NCBI RefSeq assembly: GCF_001298735.1 | Contig: NZ_CYSP01000021.1 | Location: 1-61,769, forward strand | Direction of reading: 5' to 3' | DNA from: Propionispora sp. 2/2-37 | GTDB lineage: Bacteria; Bacillota; Negativicutes; Propionisporales; Propionisporaceae | Length of the DNA stretch: 61,769 nt | In this document: positions 51,220 through 59,687 of the stretch, one piece after another | How positions within the stretch are numbered: the first letter of the stretch is position 1 | Layout: every line of letters begins with the position of its first letter | The notes under the pieces: generated by a model | Seen by the model: the letters and a program-made list of their open reading frames with translations, nothing else | The model's database searches: none | Told to the model about the DNA's origin: nothing | Made by a program: the position numbers and the translations under genes

Positions 51220-52083
51220 ATGTCAGAAACTACTTCATCGCCGGCACCCTGTCTGCCCGTTCTTCGCAGTATGTATACCGAATTAACCAAAGCCGAACAA
51301 AAAATAGCTGATTTTATCTTTGAGCATTCATCTGATGTAATATACATGACCATTTCCGAACTGGCTGAAGCAGCCTCAAGCGCCGAGGCCACGATTTTCC
51401 GCTTGTCGAAAAAGCTGGGCTTCGCCGGTTTTCAAGGTTTAAAAATTGCCCTTGCCGTTGACCTGTTCTCTCCCTTAGAATCGGTTGAACGCGAAGTGGA
51501 CCCCCATGATTCGGTGGAAAGCTTCCCGCAAAAAATCTTTCACAACATTACCGAAGGCCTGCAGGACACTTTAAAAATCCTGGATCACAAGGAGCTGGAA
51601 AAAGCCATCGATGCGCTAAGTGCCACCAAGCATTTATCGGTATATGGGTCCGGTGGTTCAGCCATTATTGCCGCAGATATTGAACACCGCTTTATGCGTT
51701 TTGGCTTTGCCGTACGCGCCTATGCAGACCCTCACTTGCAATTAACTTCAGCCACACTGCTGAAACCAGGAGATGTCGTCATTGCCATCTCCCACTCCGG
51801 AGCCAATATCGATGTGCTAAACTCTGTTGATCTGGCGAAAAAATCCTCGGCAACGATTATTGCCATAACCAGCTACATGAAATCACCGCTGAGCCTGGCT
51901 GCCGATATTTCACTGCACGGAATGGCCAGGGAGATCCGGTACCGTTCCGAAGCCATGGCTTCCCGCCTCATTCATTTGGCTATTGTTGATCTATTGTATA
52001 CAGGTATTATGTTAAAAAATCCGAACCAGCTAATAGAAAATATGAACAAAGTCCGCCTTGCCATATCCAGTCGCCGGCTATAG
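51220..52083 (+). CDS. RpiR/MurR family transcriptional regulator
   Basis: Regulator of 287 residues. N-terminal HTH_6 (LTKAEQKIADFIFEHSSDVI then MTISELAEAASSAEATIFRL) and a C-terminal SIS domain that binds a phosphosugar (SVYGSGGSAIIAADIEHRF, VVIAISHSGANIDVLNSVDL). It should control the divergent gntP operon in response to a sugar-acid phosphate such as 6-phosphogluconate. ATG at 51220 follows TTAGGAGG; the frame extends to 51178 without a site. Confidence 0.9.
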   Translation: MSETTSSPAPCLPVLRSMYTELTKAEQKIADFIFEHSSDVIYMTISELAEAASSAEATIFRLSKKLGFAGFQGLKIALAVDLFSPLESVEREVDPHDSVESFPQKIFHNITEGLQDTLKILDHKELEKAIDALSATKHLSVYGSGGSAIIAADIEHRFMRFGFAVRAYADPHLQLTSATLLKPGDVVIAISHSGANIDVLNSVDLAKKSSATIIAITSYMKSPLSLAADISLHGMAREIRYRSEAMASRLIHLAIVDLLYTGIMLKNPNQLIENMNKVRLAISSRRL

Positions 52084-52160
52084 GGATATCAATCAGCTAA
52101 ACAAAGTGGTTTTATTTTTCGAACTTATCCTGCCCGTCAACCGGTTTCCGATTCAGAATA

Positions 52161-52208
52161 AAACAAGGGCCCAATCCTTAAAACTAAGGATTGGGCCTTT
52201 GTTTTATT
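52161..52208. terminator. Terminator after the rpiR-type regulator
   Basis: Twenty-base arms (52161-52180 and 52185-52204) with one G-U pair and a four-base loop, then TTTATT. Works for plus-strand transcripts; the A-rich 5' flank also allows minus-strand use. Confidence 0.85.
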
Positions 52209-52312
52209 CACTATTCAACGTCAGATTGAACGCTTTGGCCCCGTCCGTTTTTTTTGCCTGGGGCAAAGTCTGATCAACCCGTTTAACAATAAGCTGCTGT
52301 CGGGACAGTCCA

Positions 52313-52357
52313 TCAAAAAAATCCCCCGAAATGGATAATAAGCCGATTCGGGGGATT
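52313..52357 (-). terminator. Minus-strand hairpin terminator
   Basis: AATCCCCCGAA/TTCGGGGGATT, 11 bp, followed on the minus strand by TTTTTTT. The transcript it ends is not obvious. A short minus frame across it (52204-52392) is probably not a gene. Confidence 0.6.
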
Positions 52358-52399
52358 GCTATTTTAGTACAATTTTGTCGATATTGTAACATGGCTGTA

Positions 52400-52724
52400 A
52401 CAATTACCTTTTAAAATAACGGCTGAGCAAGCAAAGGCTGTAGATGACGCTCTTAAACCGCCTGCACCGCCCAAAGGCTGCCCTAAAAGATTTGACGGTC
52501 CGAGAGACTTCTAAACATACAAAGCCTCGGAATCAGCGTAACAGCTGGCTCTGAGGCTTTGTATTGCCCCCTCGAGAACTGCACACAGAAAAAGTGCATA
52601 AAGGAGAGGCTGGAAATTAAAATGGATTAAGAACCTGGAAAATCGTCGTTGGACAGCCAGAAGAAAAGCAGGCTTTAGTGTTGACCTTATACGGTGAACA
52701 ACTACTGCAGCAATTTCAAGATTT
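52400..52724 (+). pseudogene. Decayed coding fragments of unknown origin
   Basis: Two plus-strand stretches read as protein with no start: ITAEQAKAVDDALKPPAPPK followed by GCPKRFDGPRDF-stop (to about 52513), and TWKIVVGQPEEKQALVLTLY then GEQLLQQFQDF-stop (to about 52726). A hairpin ACAAAGCCTC/GAGGCTTTGT (52519-52562) with TATT lies between them. I do not recognise the parent proteins. Confidence 0.3.
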
Positions 52725-53561
52725 CTAAGCTTCTATTTTCCTGGCAATGACGCAATTCACTGCATGGCGGTGTGGTATCCCCGCTGAATTGCAGTCGATA
52801 ATTTTCTCCTCGCATCGCAAAATTTCCCAGTCATGATAATACCTGGCCAGTTCACCCGACTGATAGAACCATTCGTTTTTCTCCCAATCCGGTGCCAGCT
52901 TAACGAATGGTTTTTCAATAAAAATAAGATGAGCGTTCAAGCCGCCGATCTTTGTCCGCTGTTTGTATTTGTCAAAATGCTTCTGTCTTTGCTCCAACGG
53001 TAAGAATTGGAGCGAGCCGTGAGAGTAAATCACATCATAATCTTCATACAGCCCGTATCCAATCATATCGGCATGGAGAATATTAACCGCATAACCCGCC
53101 AACTGACTATATTGTTTAATTTTTTCTGCACCTGGAGTAGAAATCTCCAATGCATCCACCTGAAAACCGCATTTGGCAAAGTAGATGGCATCCCGGCCTT
53201 CGCCGCTGCCAATGTCTAATAAACGTTTATTCGCTGTATCGCCCTGTAGAATATCTACAATTTGTTCGGCAAGCTCTGAAGGCTGTATTCCCCAGTAGAA
53301 TGTTTCTTTCTGATATTCTCCATCATACGGCCCTGCTTTGCCCACAGAACTTTCTCCTGTCAGCAGGTAATCAATGGATACGTTGAGCAGTTTGGACAAC
53401 AGCGGCAGCAGCAGGGTATCCGGCAGTGCATTGCCTTGCTCCCACTTGGAAACGGCTTGTGGTGTAACATTCAACAGGGAGCTAATTTTCTCTTGCGTAT
53501 AGCCTTTTTCTTTTCTCAACGAAGCAATTCGCCGCCCAAATTCTTTATAGTTATTGTACAT
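52725..53561 (-). CDS. HTH regulator fused to a class I SAM-dependent methyltransferase
   Basis: Protein of 278 residues. Residues about 1-70 are a Cro/C1 HTH (LRKEKGYTQEKISSLLNVTP, QAVSKWEQGNALPD), then a methyltransferase with motif I LLDIGSGEGRDAIYFAKCGF (about 112-131), YDVIYSHGSLQFLP and a C-terminal sheet. The methyltransferase part resembles TehB-like enzymes. Its substrate is unknown. Confidence 0.8.
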   Translation of the reverse strand: MYNNYKEFGRRIASLRKEKGYTQEKISSLLNVTPQAVSKWEQGNALPDTLLLPLLSKLLNVSIDYLLTGESSVGKAGPYDGEYQKETFYWGIQPSELAEQIVDILQGDTANKRLLDIGSGEGRDAIYFAKCGFQVDALEISTPGAEKIKQYSQLAGYAVNILHADMIGYGLYEDYDVIYSHGSLQFLPLEQRQKHFDKYKQRTKIGGLNAHLIFIEKPFVKLAPDWEKNEWFYQSGELARYYHDWEILRCEEKIIDCNSAGIPHRHAVNCVIARKIEA

Positions 53562-53731
53562 GGTATCTTCCTTTTTGAGATGTTCAGTACTGACAATCTC
53601 ATTGTAAGCTAACCATGCTTCTAAGTCCAGCGAACCATAGTTGCGAGTATCCGAAGAATGCTCAACTGGCAGTTGTTTTTTAGCGAAACCGGATTATGGG
53701 AATGAACTGTATAAATCATCAAGTTTCCCAG

Positions 53732-53866
53732 TCATTTTAGCCATTCGCGGCGTTCAACAATGTAAAGTAAATGACGCATTGATTTTCCTTGATACTGTTT
53801 TGTAAATTCGCCTGCCACTTTCATACCCAATTTTTCCGCCACTTTTCATGAGCGCAGATTGGCACC
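53732..53866 (-). pseudogene. GNAT acetyltransferase C-terminal remnant
   Basis: The minus strand encodes GANLRS-stop-KVAEKLGMKVAGEFTKQYQG and KSMRHLLYIVERREWLK-stop. Acetyltransferases read N..S..(W)..EKLGM here, so the TGA likely replaced a Trp TGG. The 5' part is missing; the HIT gene begins right after it on the same strand upstream. Confidence 0.7.
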
Positions 53867-54340
53867 TCATTGCATGCATTGTAATTGACTTTTTATAAAA
53901 GCGATCATTTTATTGATTTCAGGAATTGTTTCTAGTTCACTGGTCTTATTTCTATTCCTGTAATAACTGAATAACTTAGCTCCATCCAATTTTTCCGCTG
54001 AGAATAAAGCAACATTCGATTTATCTATCATCCAACGATAGCGAGGGAAAATATGAAAGTGGAAATGACTTGTTTCCTCTCCCAAGTTTAATATATACAC
54101 CTTTTCAACATCTGGCAGCTTATGAAGAATACTCACCATGATTTTTATCCCCTTTGCCATTGCCATCAACTCTGCATCGGTTAACTCTTGATACCCGGTG
54201 ACATGCCTTATCGGCGAAATGACTAGATACCCTGGTACATTGACATCAATACAATGATGTATGATGATCCTGTCATCCTTGTAAAGCAGCCCTCCAGGCA
54301 GGGTCTTTTTTCCTTCTATAACGCTGCAAGTTATGCACAT
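53867..54340 (-). CDS. HIT family protein
   Basis: Nucleotide-binding hydrolase/transferase of 157 residues. The HIT triad is in SHFHFHIFPRYRW (HxHxH, about 105-117); the N-terminal CITCSVI may be a Zn-site relic. ATG at 54340 lies eight bases after AAGGAG; an ATG six bases earlier is too close. Single gene; substrate unknown. Confidence 0.82.
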   Translation of the reverse strand: MCITCSVIEGKKTLPGGLLYKDDRIIIHHCIDVNVPGYLVISPIRHVTGYQELTDAELMAMAKGIKIMVSILHKLPDVEKVYILNLGEETSHFHFHIFPRYRWMIDKSNVALFSAEKLDGAKLFSYYRNRNKTSELETIPEINKMIAFIKSQLQCMQ

Positions 54341-54400
54341 AACCATAACTCCTTGTTAAATATATCTTTCATTTTTGTACTTTACCATATAAATATACAA

Positions 54401-54435
54401 AACTCCTGCTAAATCCATATGGACCAGCAGGAGTT
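54401..54435 (-). terminator. Terminator after the FMN reductase gene
   Basis: AACTCCTGCT/AGCAGGAGTT, 10 bp, with TTTTGTATATTT following on the minus strand, 35 bases past the reductase stop. Confidence 0.7.
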
Positions 54436-54469
54436 CTCTGTATTTGCAAAACTTCATTAGTACATTAAA

Positions 54470-55024
54470 CTAACTTAATTTCTTACCCATTTCTTCAGCT
54501 TCTTCTAGAATCTTAGACCGCCGTATAATGTCATCTTTTTCTTGTAAGTTACCGACAACAATATTTCCGGCATTTTCCATACCAAAGTAACCGAAAAATT
54601 GATTGAAATATTCCGTCACATTGCTGAATGCTGCCGCCGGCGCGCCGCTGCATGTCACTGTTATATATTTTTTCCCCGGCAAGTGCTTGGCAGTTAGATC
54701 CGGCTTTAAAAACGGCCGTAATCTGTCAAGGAAATTTTTTGTTGCTCCGCTAACTTGCAGCATATATATCGGCGTTCCCACAATAAGGTAGTCCGCTTTT
54801 GCTATTTGCGGCAAAAGGTTTGTTAACTTGTCATCAATTAAACAAAAATCAACCTTCTCTAATTGACATGCATCGCATGCGTTACATCCCATATTATCCA
54901 TTTCCGATAGATTGTAAATTTCAACCTCATGACCGCTTTCTTTCGCGCCTTTACAAATAGCATTTACTATTTTTGCGGTATTTCCATTCTTTCTGGGACT
55001 ACCGATAAATGCCATTATTTTCAT
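54470..55024 (-). CDS. NADPH-dependent FMN reductase / flavodoxin-family protein
   Basis: Flavoprotein of 184 residues. FMN phosphate loop GSPRKNGNTAKIVNAICKGA (about 8-27), a Cys-rich CNACDACQLEKVDFCLIDD segment (about 47-65) as in iron-sulfur flavoprotein-like reductases, and YLIVGTPIYMLQVSGATKNF. It probably reduces small molecules in the cytosol. It follows the O-methyltransferase gene by 22 bases on the same strand. Confidence 0.87.
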   Translation of the reverse strand: MKIMAFIGSPRKNGNTAKIVNAICKGAKESGHEVEIYNLSEMDNMGCNACDACQLEKVDFCLIDDKLTNLLPQIAKADYLIVGTPIYMLQVSGATKNFLDRLRPFLKPDLTAKHLPGKKYITVTCSGAPAAAFSNVTEYFNQFFGYFGMENAGNIVVGNLQEKDDIIRRSKILEEAEEMGKKLS

Positions 55025-55046
55025 GTTAATTCCCCCTACTTTTTTC

Positions 55047-55682
55047 CTACTCTCTTTTTACCGCTACCGTAAAACCATCGCCGATCGGCAATAGCGTGCT
55101 TTCAAGCAGCGGGCAGTCGGCTACTTTTTTATTAAATTCAGCTAAGGCTTCTCTCATTTTTACCCATTTAAAAACCGGAAACAGTGTAACCGGAAAAAGC
55201 GTATCCTCAGCCACCAGCAGTCCAGCTGGTTTAAGCAATCTGACACAGTCATCAAACAGCGCAGCATACAGGTTCTTATCGCCGACATCCTGAAAGATTA
55301 GATCATACTCTTCGGTCAATATCGGGATAATTTCGCGCGCGTCGCCGATTCTGACCTCTATCTGGCCTGCTACCTTCTCGCGTTCAAAATTCTTGATGGC
55401 TTGTTTGGCCACTTTCGCATCAAATTCAATTGTAGTTATTTTACCACCATAAGACTTCACCGCTTTGGCCATGGAAACAGTTGAAAAACCCACGCTTGTT
55501 CCGATCTCCAGAATTCTTCGCGGCCTGACCAAGGTGATTAACACTTGCAGCATTCTAGCCACATCATCATCGATAACCGGTCCAAAATCTTTTAATTCCG
55601 TAGTCTCGATATACTGTTTCTGAGTTAACTTTCTTTTTTCATATAAGCTTTCGATGTAGGCGCTAGCCTTTTTAAAGTCCAA
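55047..55682 (-). CDS. O-methyltransferase family 3 (SAM-dependent)
   Basis: Class I methyltransferase of 211 residues with RILEIGTSVGFSTVSMAKAV (motif I, about 55-74), ITTIEFDAKVAKQAIKNFER and YDLIFQDVGDKNLYAALFDD, then a NLLLAEDTLF-like segment (GLLVAEDTLFPVTLF). Catechol/caffeoyl-CoA-type methyltransferases share this fold; substrate unknown. Start is TTG at 55682, eight bases after GGAGGA. Confidence 0.85.
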   Translation of the reverse strand: MDFKKASAYIESLYEKRKLTQKQYIETTELKDFGPVIDDDVARMLQVLITLVRPRRILEIGTSVGFSTVSMAKAVKSYGGKITTIEFDAKVAKQAIKNFEREKVAGQIEVRIGDAREIIPILTEEYDLIFQDVGDKNLYAALFDDCVRLLKPAGLLVAEDTLFPVTLFPVFKWVKMREALAEFNKKVADCPLLESTLLPIGDGFTVAVKRE

Positions 55683-55873
55683 ATTTCTGTTCCTCCTCAG
55701 GTTGCAAATATTGGCGGTGGCATCTGTCTACTGGATTTCGGCCAAACCCATAAAAGTCCACATCTTATTCACTTCCTTTAAAAAAGTTCTAGAATGCTGA
55801 CTAGATGTACTAGGTATGATGAAAGCTACAAACCAACGTTTATGATAATCATTGTTTTGCTCTAGGGTATGGT

Positions 55874-56127
55874 TTAACACGTTGAGCTATTTTTGCTGCT
55901 CAGTGCAACATATGCGGCCGCTATATGTTTGCAGCAGCGATTGTGTGAACAGGTACATTTACAATGCCTCCAGAGAATTGCACCGCTGTCATCCAGTTTT
56001 AGAGTAACGGTATAATTTTCTTCAATAGCAATCATTGCCTGATAGGTTGTTGCCTCATTTTTGTTAATTGATTTACTGCACCGTTCCAATAGTAGTCAAA
56101 GCCTTGCACAATGAGCTTATCGTGCAT
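55874..56127 (-). pseudogene. SWIM zinc-finger fragment, frameshifted
   Basis: ATG at 56125-56127, four bases after the emrB stop, opens HDKLIVQGFDYYWNGAVNQL; a one-base slip in an AAAAA tract (about 56060) joins it to NEATTYQAMIAIEENYTVTL and a SWIM motif CKCTCSHNRCCKH. The composite looks like the N-terminal part of SWIM proteins. It is either a pseudogene or a short protein made from the second frame. Confidence 0.5.
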
Positions 56128-56131
56128 GTGA

Positions 56132-57682
56132 TTAGGTATCCTCCTGTTTATTTAGGTTTTTACTAGGCAAGAAAAGAGCAGTGATACTCAATACAAATAG
56201 AATGGCAGCGACAATATTAAATGTGTCCCGATACGCAAGTATGCTGGCTTGATGCAGGAGTTCTTGATATATTTGCCCCATGGCTTTAGAGGATGTTTCT
56301 GCTGCCGGTATCCCTAAATTTTGTATGGTCTGTATATATGTTGAAAGTGAAGTACTATAGCCAGGAGCGGCGGTTGTCAAGTGTTGCACCAGATTCGATT
56401 GCTCCAGTTGTCGATTATATATAAGGGTACTTGTAGCTAATGAAATGCCGATACTGCCACCTAAATTCCGCAGTAGGGACACGATGGCCGACGCGTTGCT
56501 GCTCTTTTCCCTGGGAATTTTTGAAAAGGCTAAGGTAGTTGCCGGGACAAACAGGAAAGGTAGGCCTGCCGTCTGAAAACACCGGGCGATAGCAAAGGTA
56601 GTATAATCGGTTTGCGGTGTGATTAAGCTCGTTAGCCACATGCCAATGGCATTAATAAACAGGCCTAAAGAAATGAGATAGCGGGTTTCAATCCAATTTA
56701 CCATTTTCCCTACAAATGGCATCATAAATAGCGGAAATATAGCGCTGGGCGAAAGAACAAGTCCCGATAAAGTCGCATTATAACCAAAATTCTCTTGTAC
56801 CATCATCGGCAGTAATGCGGTAGCGCTCCACAGGGTAAAGCCAACAAAGAAAAGTATAATGCCAGGCAGACTAAAACTGGGGATTGCCAGCAGCTTCAGG
56901 TCGACGATCGGCTCTTTTTGATGTAAGAGCCAATAAATCGCCAGGAGAAGGCTTATAAAGGAGATACAGAATAAACTTATAATAAAAGTACTAGCAAACC
57001 AATCTTCTTGCTGGCCTTTATCCAGCACAATTTGTAAAGCGCCTAAGCCTATAGCAATGAGTCCTAGTCCAATATAATCTATAGTGCTTTTCATTTTTTT
57101 CGTGTTTTCAGGTTCTTGAACAAGTACCTCGACTAAAAATAGCGTTACTATGCCGATGGGCACGTTAATTAAAAAAATCCAACGCCAGCTGTAATTGTCC
57201 GTTATAAACCCGCCCAGTGCCGGTCCTATGATCGGCGCCAGAACCATGGATAATCCGGTAATGCCGAAGGCTATTCCTAGCTTTTCCGGCGGAAAACTGT
57301 CTCTGATAATGGCTTGCTGAACAGGCTGCAAGCCTCCGCCCGCAACACCCTGTAACAGGCGGAACAGGACCAGCATGGGCAACGATGTGGAAATGCCGCA
57401 CATGAATGAAGTAAAAACAAAACCGCCGATACAGAGCATAAAAAAGTTTTTCCGTCCCATAACGCCTGATAACCAGCCGGAAATCGGCATGACGATGGCA
57501 TTCGAGATAATATATGCGGTCAAAACCCACGTGCTTTCTTCTGATCCGGCCCCGAGTGAACCGGCTATATGCGAAAGGGCAACATTGGCAATCGTTGTGT
57601 CAAGCAGTTCAATAAAAGCGGCTAAGCTGACAACAATGGATACTAAGTAGGGATTCATTTTTACAGAAGAGGCTGCCATCAT
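56132..57682 (-). CDS. emrB: DHA2-family drug:H+ antiporter (EmrB type)
   Basis: Inner-membrane transporter of 516 residues with 14 predicted TM segments. MFS motifs: ELLDTTIANVALSHIAGSLG (D1), SGWLSGVMGRKNFFM, and GVAGGGLQPVQQAIIRDSFP. It works with EmrA to pump drugs across both membranes, fitting a diderm cell. Its ATG overlaps the emrA stop (ATGA). Confidence 0.92.
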   Translation of the reverse strand: MMAASSVKMNPYLVSIVVSLAAFIELLDTTIANVALSHIAGSLGAGSEESTWVLTAYIISNAIVMPISGWLSGVMGRKNFFMLCIGGFVFTSFMCGISTSLPMLVLFRLLQGVAGGGLQPVQQAIIRDSFPPEKLGIAFGITGLSMVLAPIIGPALGGFITDNYSWRWIFLINVPIGIVTLFLVEVLVQEPENTKKMKSTIDYIGLGLIAIGLGALQIVLDKGQQEDWFASTFIISLFCISFISLLLAIYWLLHQKEPIVDLKLLAIPSFSLPGIILFFVGFTLWSATALLPMMVQENFGYNATLSGLVLSPSAIFPLFMMPFVGKMVNWIETRYLISLGLFINAIGMWLTSLITPQTDYTTFAIARCFQTAGLPFLFVPATTLAFSKIPREKSSNASAIVSLLRNLGGSIGISLATSTLIYNRQLEQSNLVQHLTTAAPGYSTSLSTYIQTIQNLGIPAAETSSKAMGQIYQELLHQASILAYRDTFNIVAAILFVLSITALFLPSKNLNKQEDT

Positions 57683-58731
57683 TTTGCGTCCATACTTTCT
57701 GTATGCACAGTGGGAACTACGGACATACCCAGTCCCAGATGGAGCTGAGTATCCGGCGGAGTATCAAACAAAATTTTTACAGGTACACGCTGTACTATTT
57801 TTATAAAGTTGCCGGTGGCATTTTCTGCGGGAAAGAGTGAAAAACGGGAGCCTGTGCCGGACTGAAAGCTATCTATCTTGCCATGTAAAACTACCTTCGG
57901 ATAAGCATCTATGCGGATATCCACCGGTTGACCGGGTTTCATGCGTTCTAACTGAGTTTCTTTAAAATTGGCTACCACCCACATGTCGGTGCCAACGAGT
58001 GAGGCCAGTTGCTGGCCGGTCTGTACATAGTTGCCTGCTTCAATATTGCATTTAATAATCCGACCATCCATAGGCGCAATGATTTTGGTGTTTAATAAAT
58101 CGCTTTCCGCTTGAGCAAGATCGGCCTCGGCCTGATGAGCCTGGGCCTGTAATTGTTCAATGGTATTTTGGGAAGCTGCGATAACAGTGGGAGCGGTAGA
58201 GGCCGATCTGAGGTCGGCTCTTAGCTTTTCTAATGCTGCGCGATCGGCTCTTTCGGTAGCGATCGCCTGATCACGCTGCTGCTGTGAACAGGCGCCGGAT
58301 GCAAACAAGCTTTCCATGCGGCGTCTGTCGCCTGCTGATTTTTCCCAAATTGCCGTTGCCGAAGCAGCCTGCGCTGCAACAGCAGCTTCATTGGCCGGGG
58401 CAGAAACTGCGGTTGTTGCACTATTATGAACAGCTGTGGAGAGTGCCGCTTTAGCGGCAGCCAGGGCTGCCTTGGCACGGTCACGGCGTATCTGATAGTC
58501 GGTAGGGTCGATTTCCAGTAACACCTCGCCAGCCTTGACAAATTGATTATCTTGAATATATAAATTTTTTACATATCCTTGTACTTTCGGACTCACTATC
58601 GCAGCACGCCCGTCAATAGTTGCACTGTCGGTAGATATGTCCTGGCGGTGAAAATAGTAGTAAGAGCTGGCCCCTAAGACGATAATTAAGGCAGCCAAAA
58701 GTATTCTAATGCATTTAGAAGAGAATTTCAT
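57679..58731 (-). CDS. emrA: HlyD-type membrane fusion protein (EmrA type)
   Basis: Adaptor of 350 residues: TM anchor (about 8-25, ILLAALIIVLGASSYYYF), lipoyl half-motif VQGYVKNLYIQDNQFVKAGE, Ala-rich coiled coil (about 80-210), second lipoyl half and beta-barrel GRIIKCNIEAGNYVQTGQQL. Pairs with EmrB; the outer-membrane exit partner is not in the window. GGAGGACTTT precedes the ATG. Confidence 0.92.
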   Translation of the reverse strand: MKFSSKCIRILLAALIIVLGASSYYYFHRQDISTDSATIDGRAAIVSPKVQGYVKNLYIQDNQFVKAGEVLLEIDPTDYQIRRDRAKAALAAAKAALSTAVHNSATTAVSAPANEAAVAAQAASATAIWEKSAGDRRRMESLFASGACSQQQRDQAIATERADRAALEKLRADLRSASTAPTVIAASQNTIEQLQAQAHQAEADLAQAESDLLNTKIIAPMDGRIIKCNIEAGNYVQTGQQLASLVGTDMWVVANFKETQLERMKPGQPVDIRIDAYPKVVLHGKIDSFQSGTGSRFSLFPAENATGNFIKIVQRVPVKILFDTPPDTQLHLGLGMSVVPTVHTESMDAK

Positions 58732-58768
58732 AAAGTCCTCCTTTCAAAGTGATCATCCCACGAAGAAA

Positions 58769-58864
58769 TAATTAGTCAAGCTAATTATTAAGTAAAAAAA
58801 TAAAGACTATAGTGAAACAATAGCAACTCCTCCTTTATACCGAAATAGTTAGCCAGGCTAATTA
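58769..58864 (-). promoter_or_regulatory. Two MarR operator-like palindromes upstream of emrA
   Basis: TAATTAGTCAAGCTAATTA at 58769-58787 and TAGTTAGCCAGGCTAATTA at 58846-58864. A third related site lies at the marR promoter. The sequences between them include a TATAAA (minus strand, near 58835) and a GGAGGA followed by a 10-codon TTG-started ORF, MFHYSLYFFT. Confidence 0.65.
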
Positions 58865-58894
58865 GATAAGAAAATAAAAGACGTGCATAGTTTA

Positions 58895-59338
58895 TCAATT
58901 GATTTTTATTAGCAACTTAAGCAAACAAACGACTTCTTCCTCTGTCAATTTTTGAGTGAGATTAGCACAGGCCTGCCAGTAGTGCGGTAAAACGCAGTCG
59001 AGAAGCTGGTGACCTTTTTCGGTTATTTTGACATTAACCATTCTTTGATCTTCAAGACATATGGTTCTTGTAATCAATTTCTGTTCTTCCAGCCAAATCA
59101 ACTGCTTGGTTACAGATGCCCGCCGTATGCCAAGCATATTAGCAATTTCTGAAGGCTGTAATGACTGGTCTGTGCTTGTGTTGAACAGTAGCAAGAGTAA
59201 AGTAAACTTGCTTTCGGAAATTTGATATTCTTTTAGGGCATTATTTATAGCTTCTAAAACATCATCAGATACCTGTAACAACACTTCTCCTAACTGTGCT
59301 CTTGTGTTAGGGGGAAATGTGATAGCATGCTTTTCCAT
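58895..59338 (-). CDS. MarR family transcriptional regulator
   Basis: Winged-helix repressor of 147 residues: SESKFTLLLLLFNTSTDQSL, recognition helix LQPSEIANMLGIRRASVTKQ, wing EEQKLITRTICLEDQRMVNV. It lies directly upstream of emrA-emrB on the same strand and its own promoter carries an operator-like site, so it probably represses itself and the pump until a drug ligand binds. Confidence 0.9.
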   Translation of the reverse strand: MEKHAITFPPNTRAQLGEVLLQVSDDVLEAINNALKEYQISESKFTLLLLLFNTSTDQSLQPSEIANMLGIRRASVTKQLIWLEEQKLITRTICLEDQRMVNVKITEKGHQLLDCVLPHYWQACANLTQKLTEEEVVCLLKLLIKIN

Positions 59339-59356
59339 AGATCATATTCCTTTTGC

Positions 59357-59409
59357 AATTAGTTTCCCTGGCTAACTAATAGTATAATGATGAGAAAAAA
59401 GAATGTCAA
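59357..59409 (-). promoter_or_regulatory. marR promoter overlapped by an operator
   Basis: TTGACA (59404-59409) and TATACT (59381-59386) are 17 bases apart on the minus strand. The site TAGTTAGCCAGG (within 59357-59381) abuts the -10, matching the sites upstream of emrA. Confidence 0.75.
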
Positions 59410-59438
59410 TAGAGAAAATAAACGACGAACTTTAACTA

Positions 59439-59669
59439 AATAATTCAGGCCCGACACCGAGCGAGATTGCAATATCCTCGTTATTCCGGGAATTGTTCCG
59501 AAACCAACGATAAACCAATATCCTTCATGACAGTGTGCAGATTTTTTCTTTCATGCGCCGGTTCATTTCGCATACCGGCAACGACGTGTACGCCTTTAAC
59601 ATCAAATTCCAGCAACTGAAACATTTTTTTCGTATAATCAAAATACAACTGGAACAGGCCGCAAAACAC
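59439..59669 (-). pseudogene. C-terminal remnant of a flavodoxin/FMN-reductase family protein
   Basis: Minus-strand frame FDYTKKMFQLLEFDVKGVHV then VAGMRNEPAHERKNLHTVMK; a second frame continues RNNEDIAISLGVGPELFS to a stop at 59439. Together they resemble the last quarter of an NADPH-dependent reductase. No start or N-terminal domain remains. Confidence 0.4.
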
Positions 59670-59687
59670 AGGGACAGGGATTCTGTT

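Noticed and set aside
52204..52392. 62-codon minus-strand ORF after the rpiR terminator
   Set aside because: It spans an intrinsic terminator hairpin and has no ribosome site; I could not support it as a gene.
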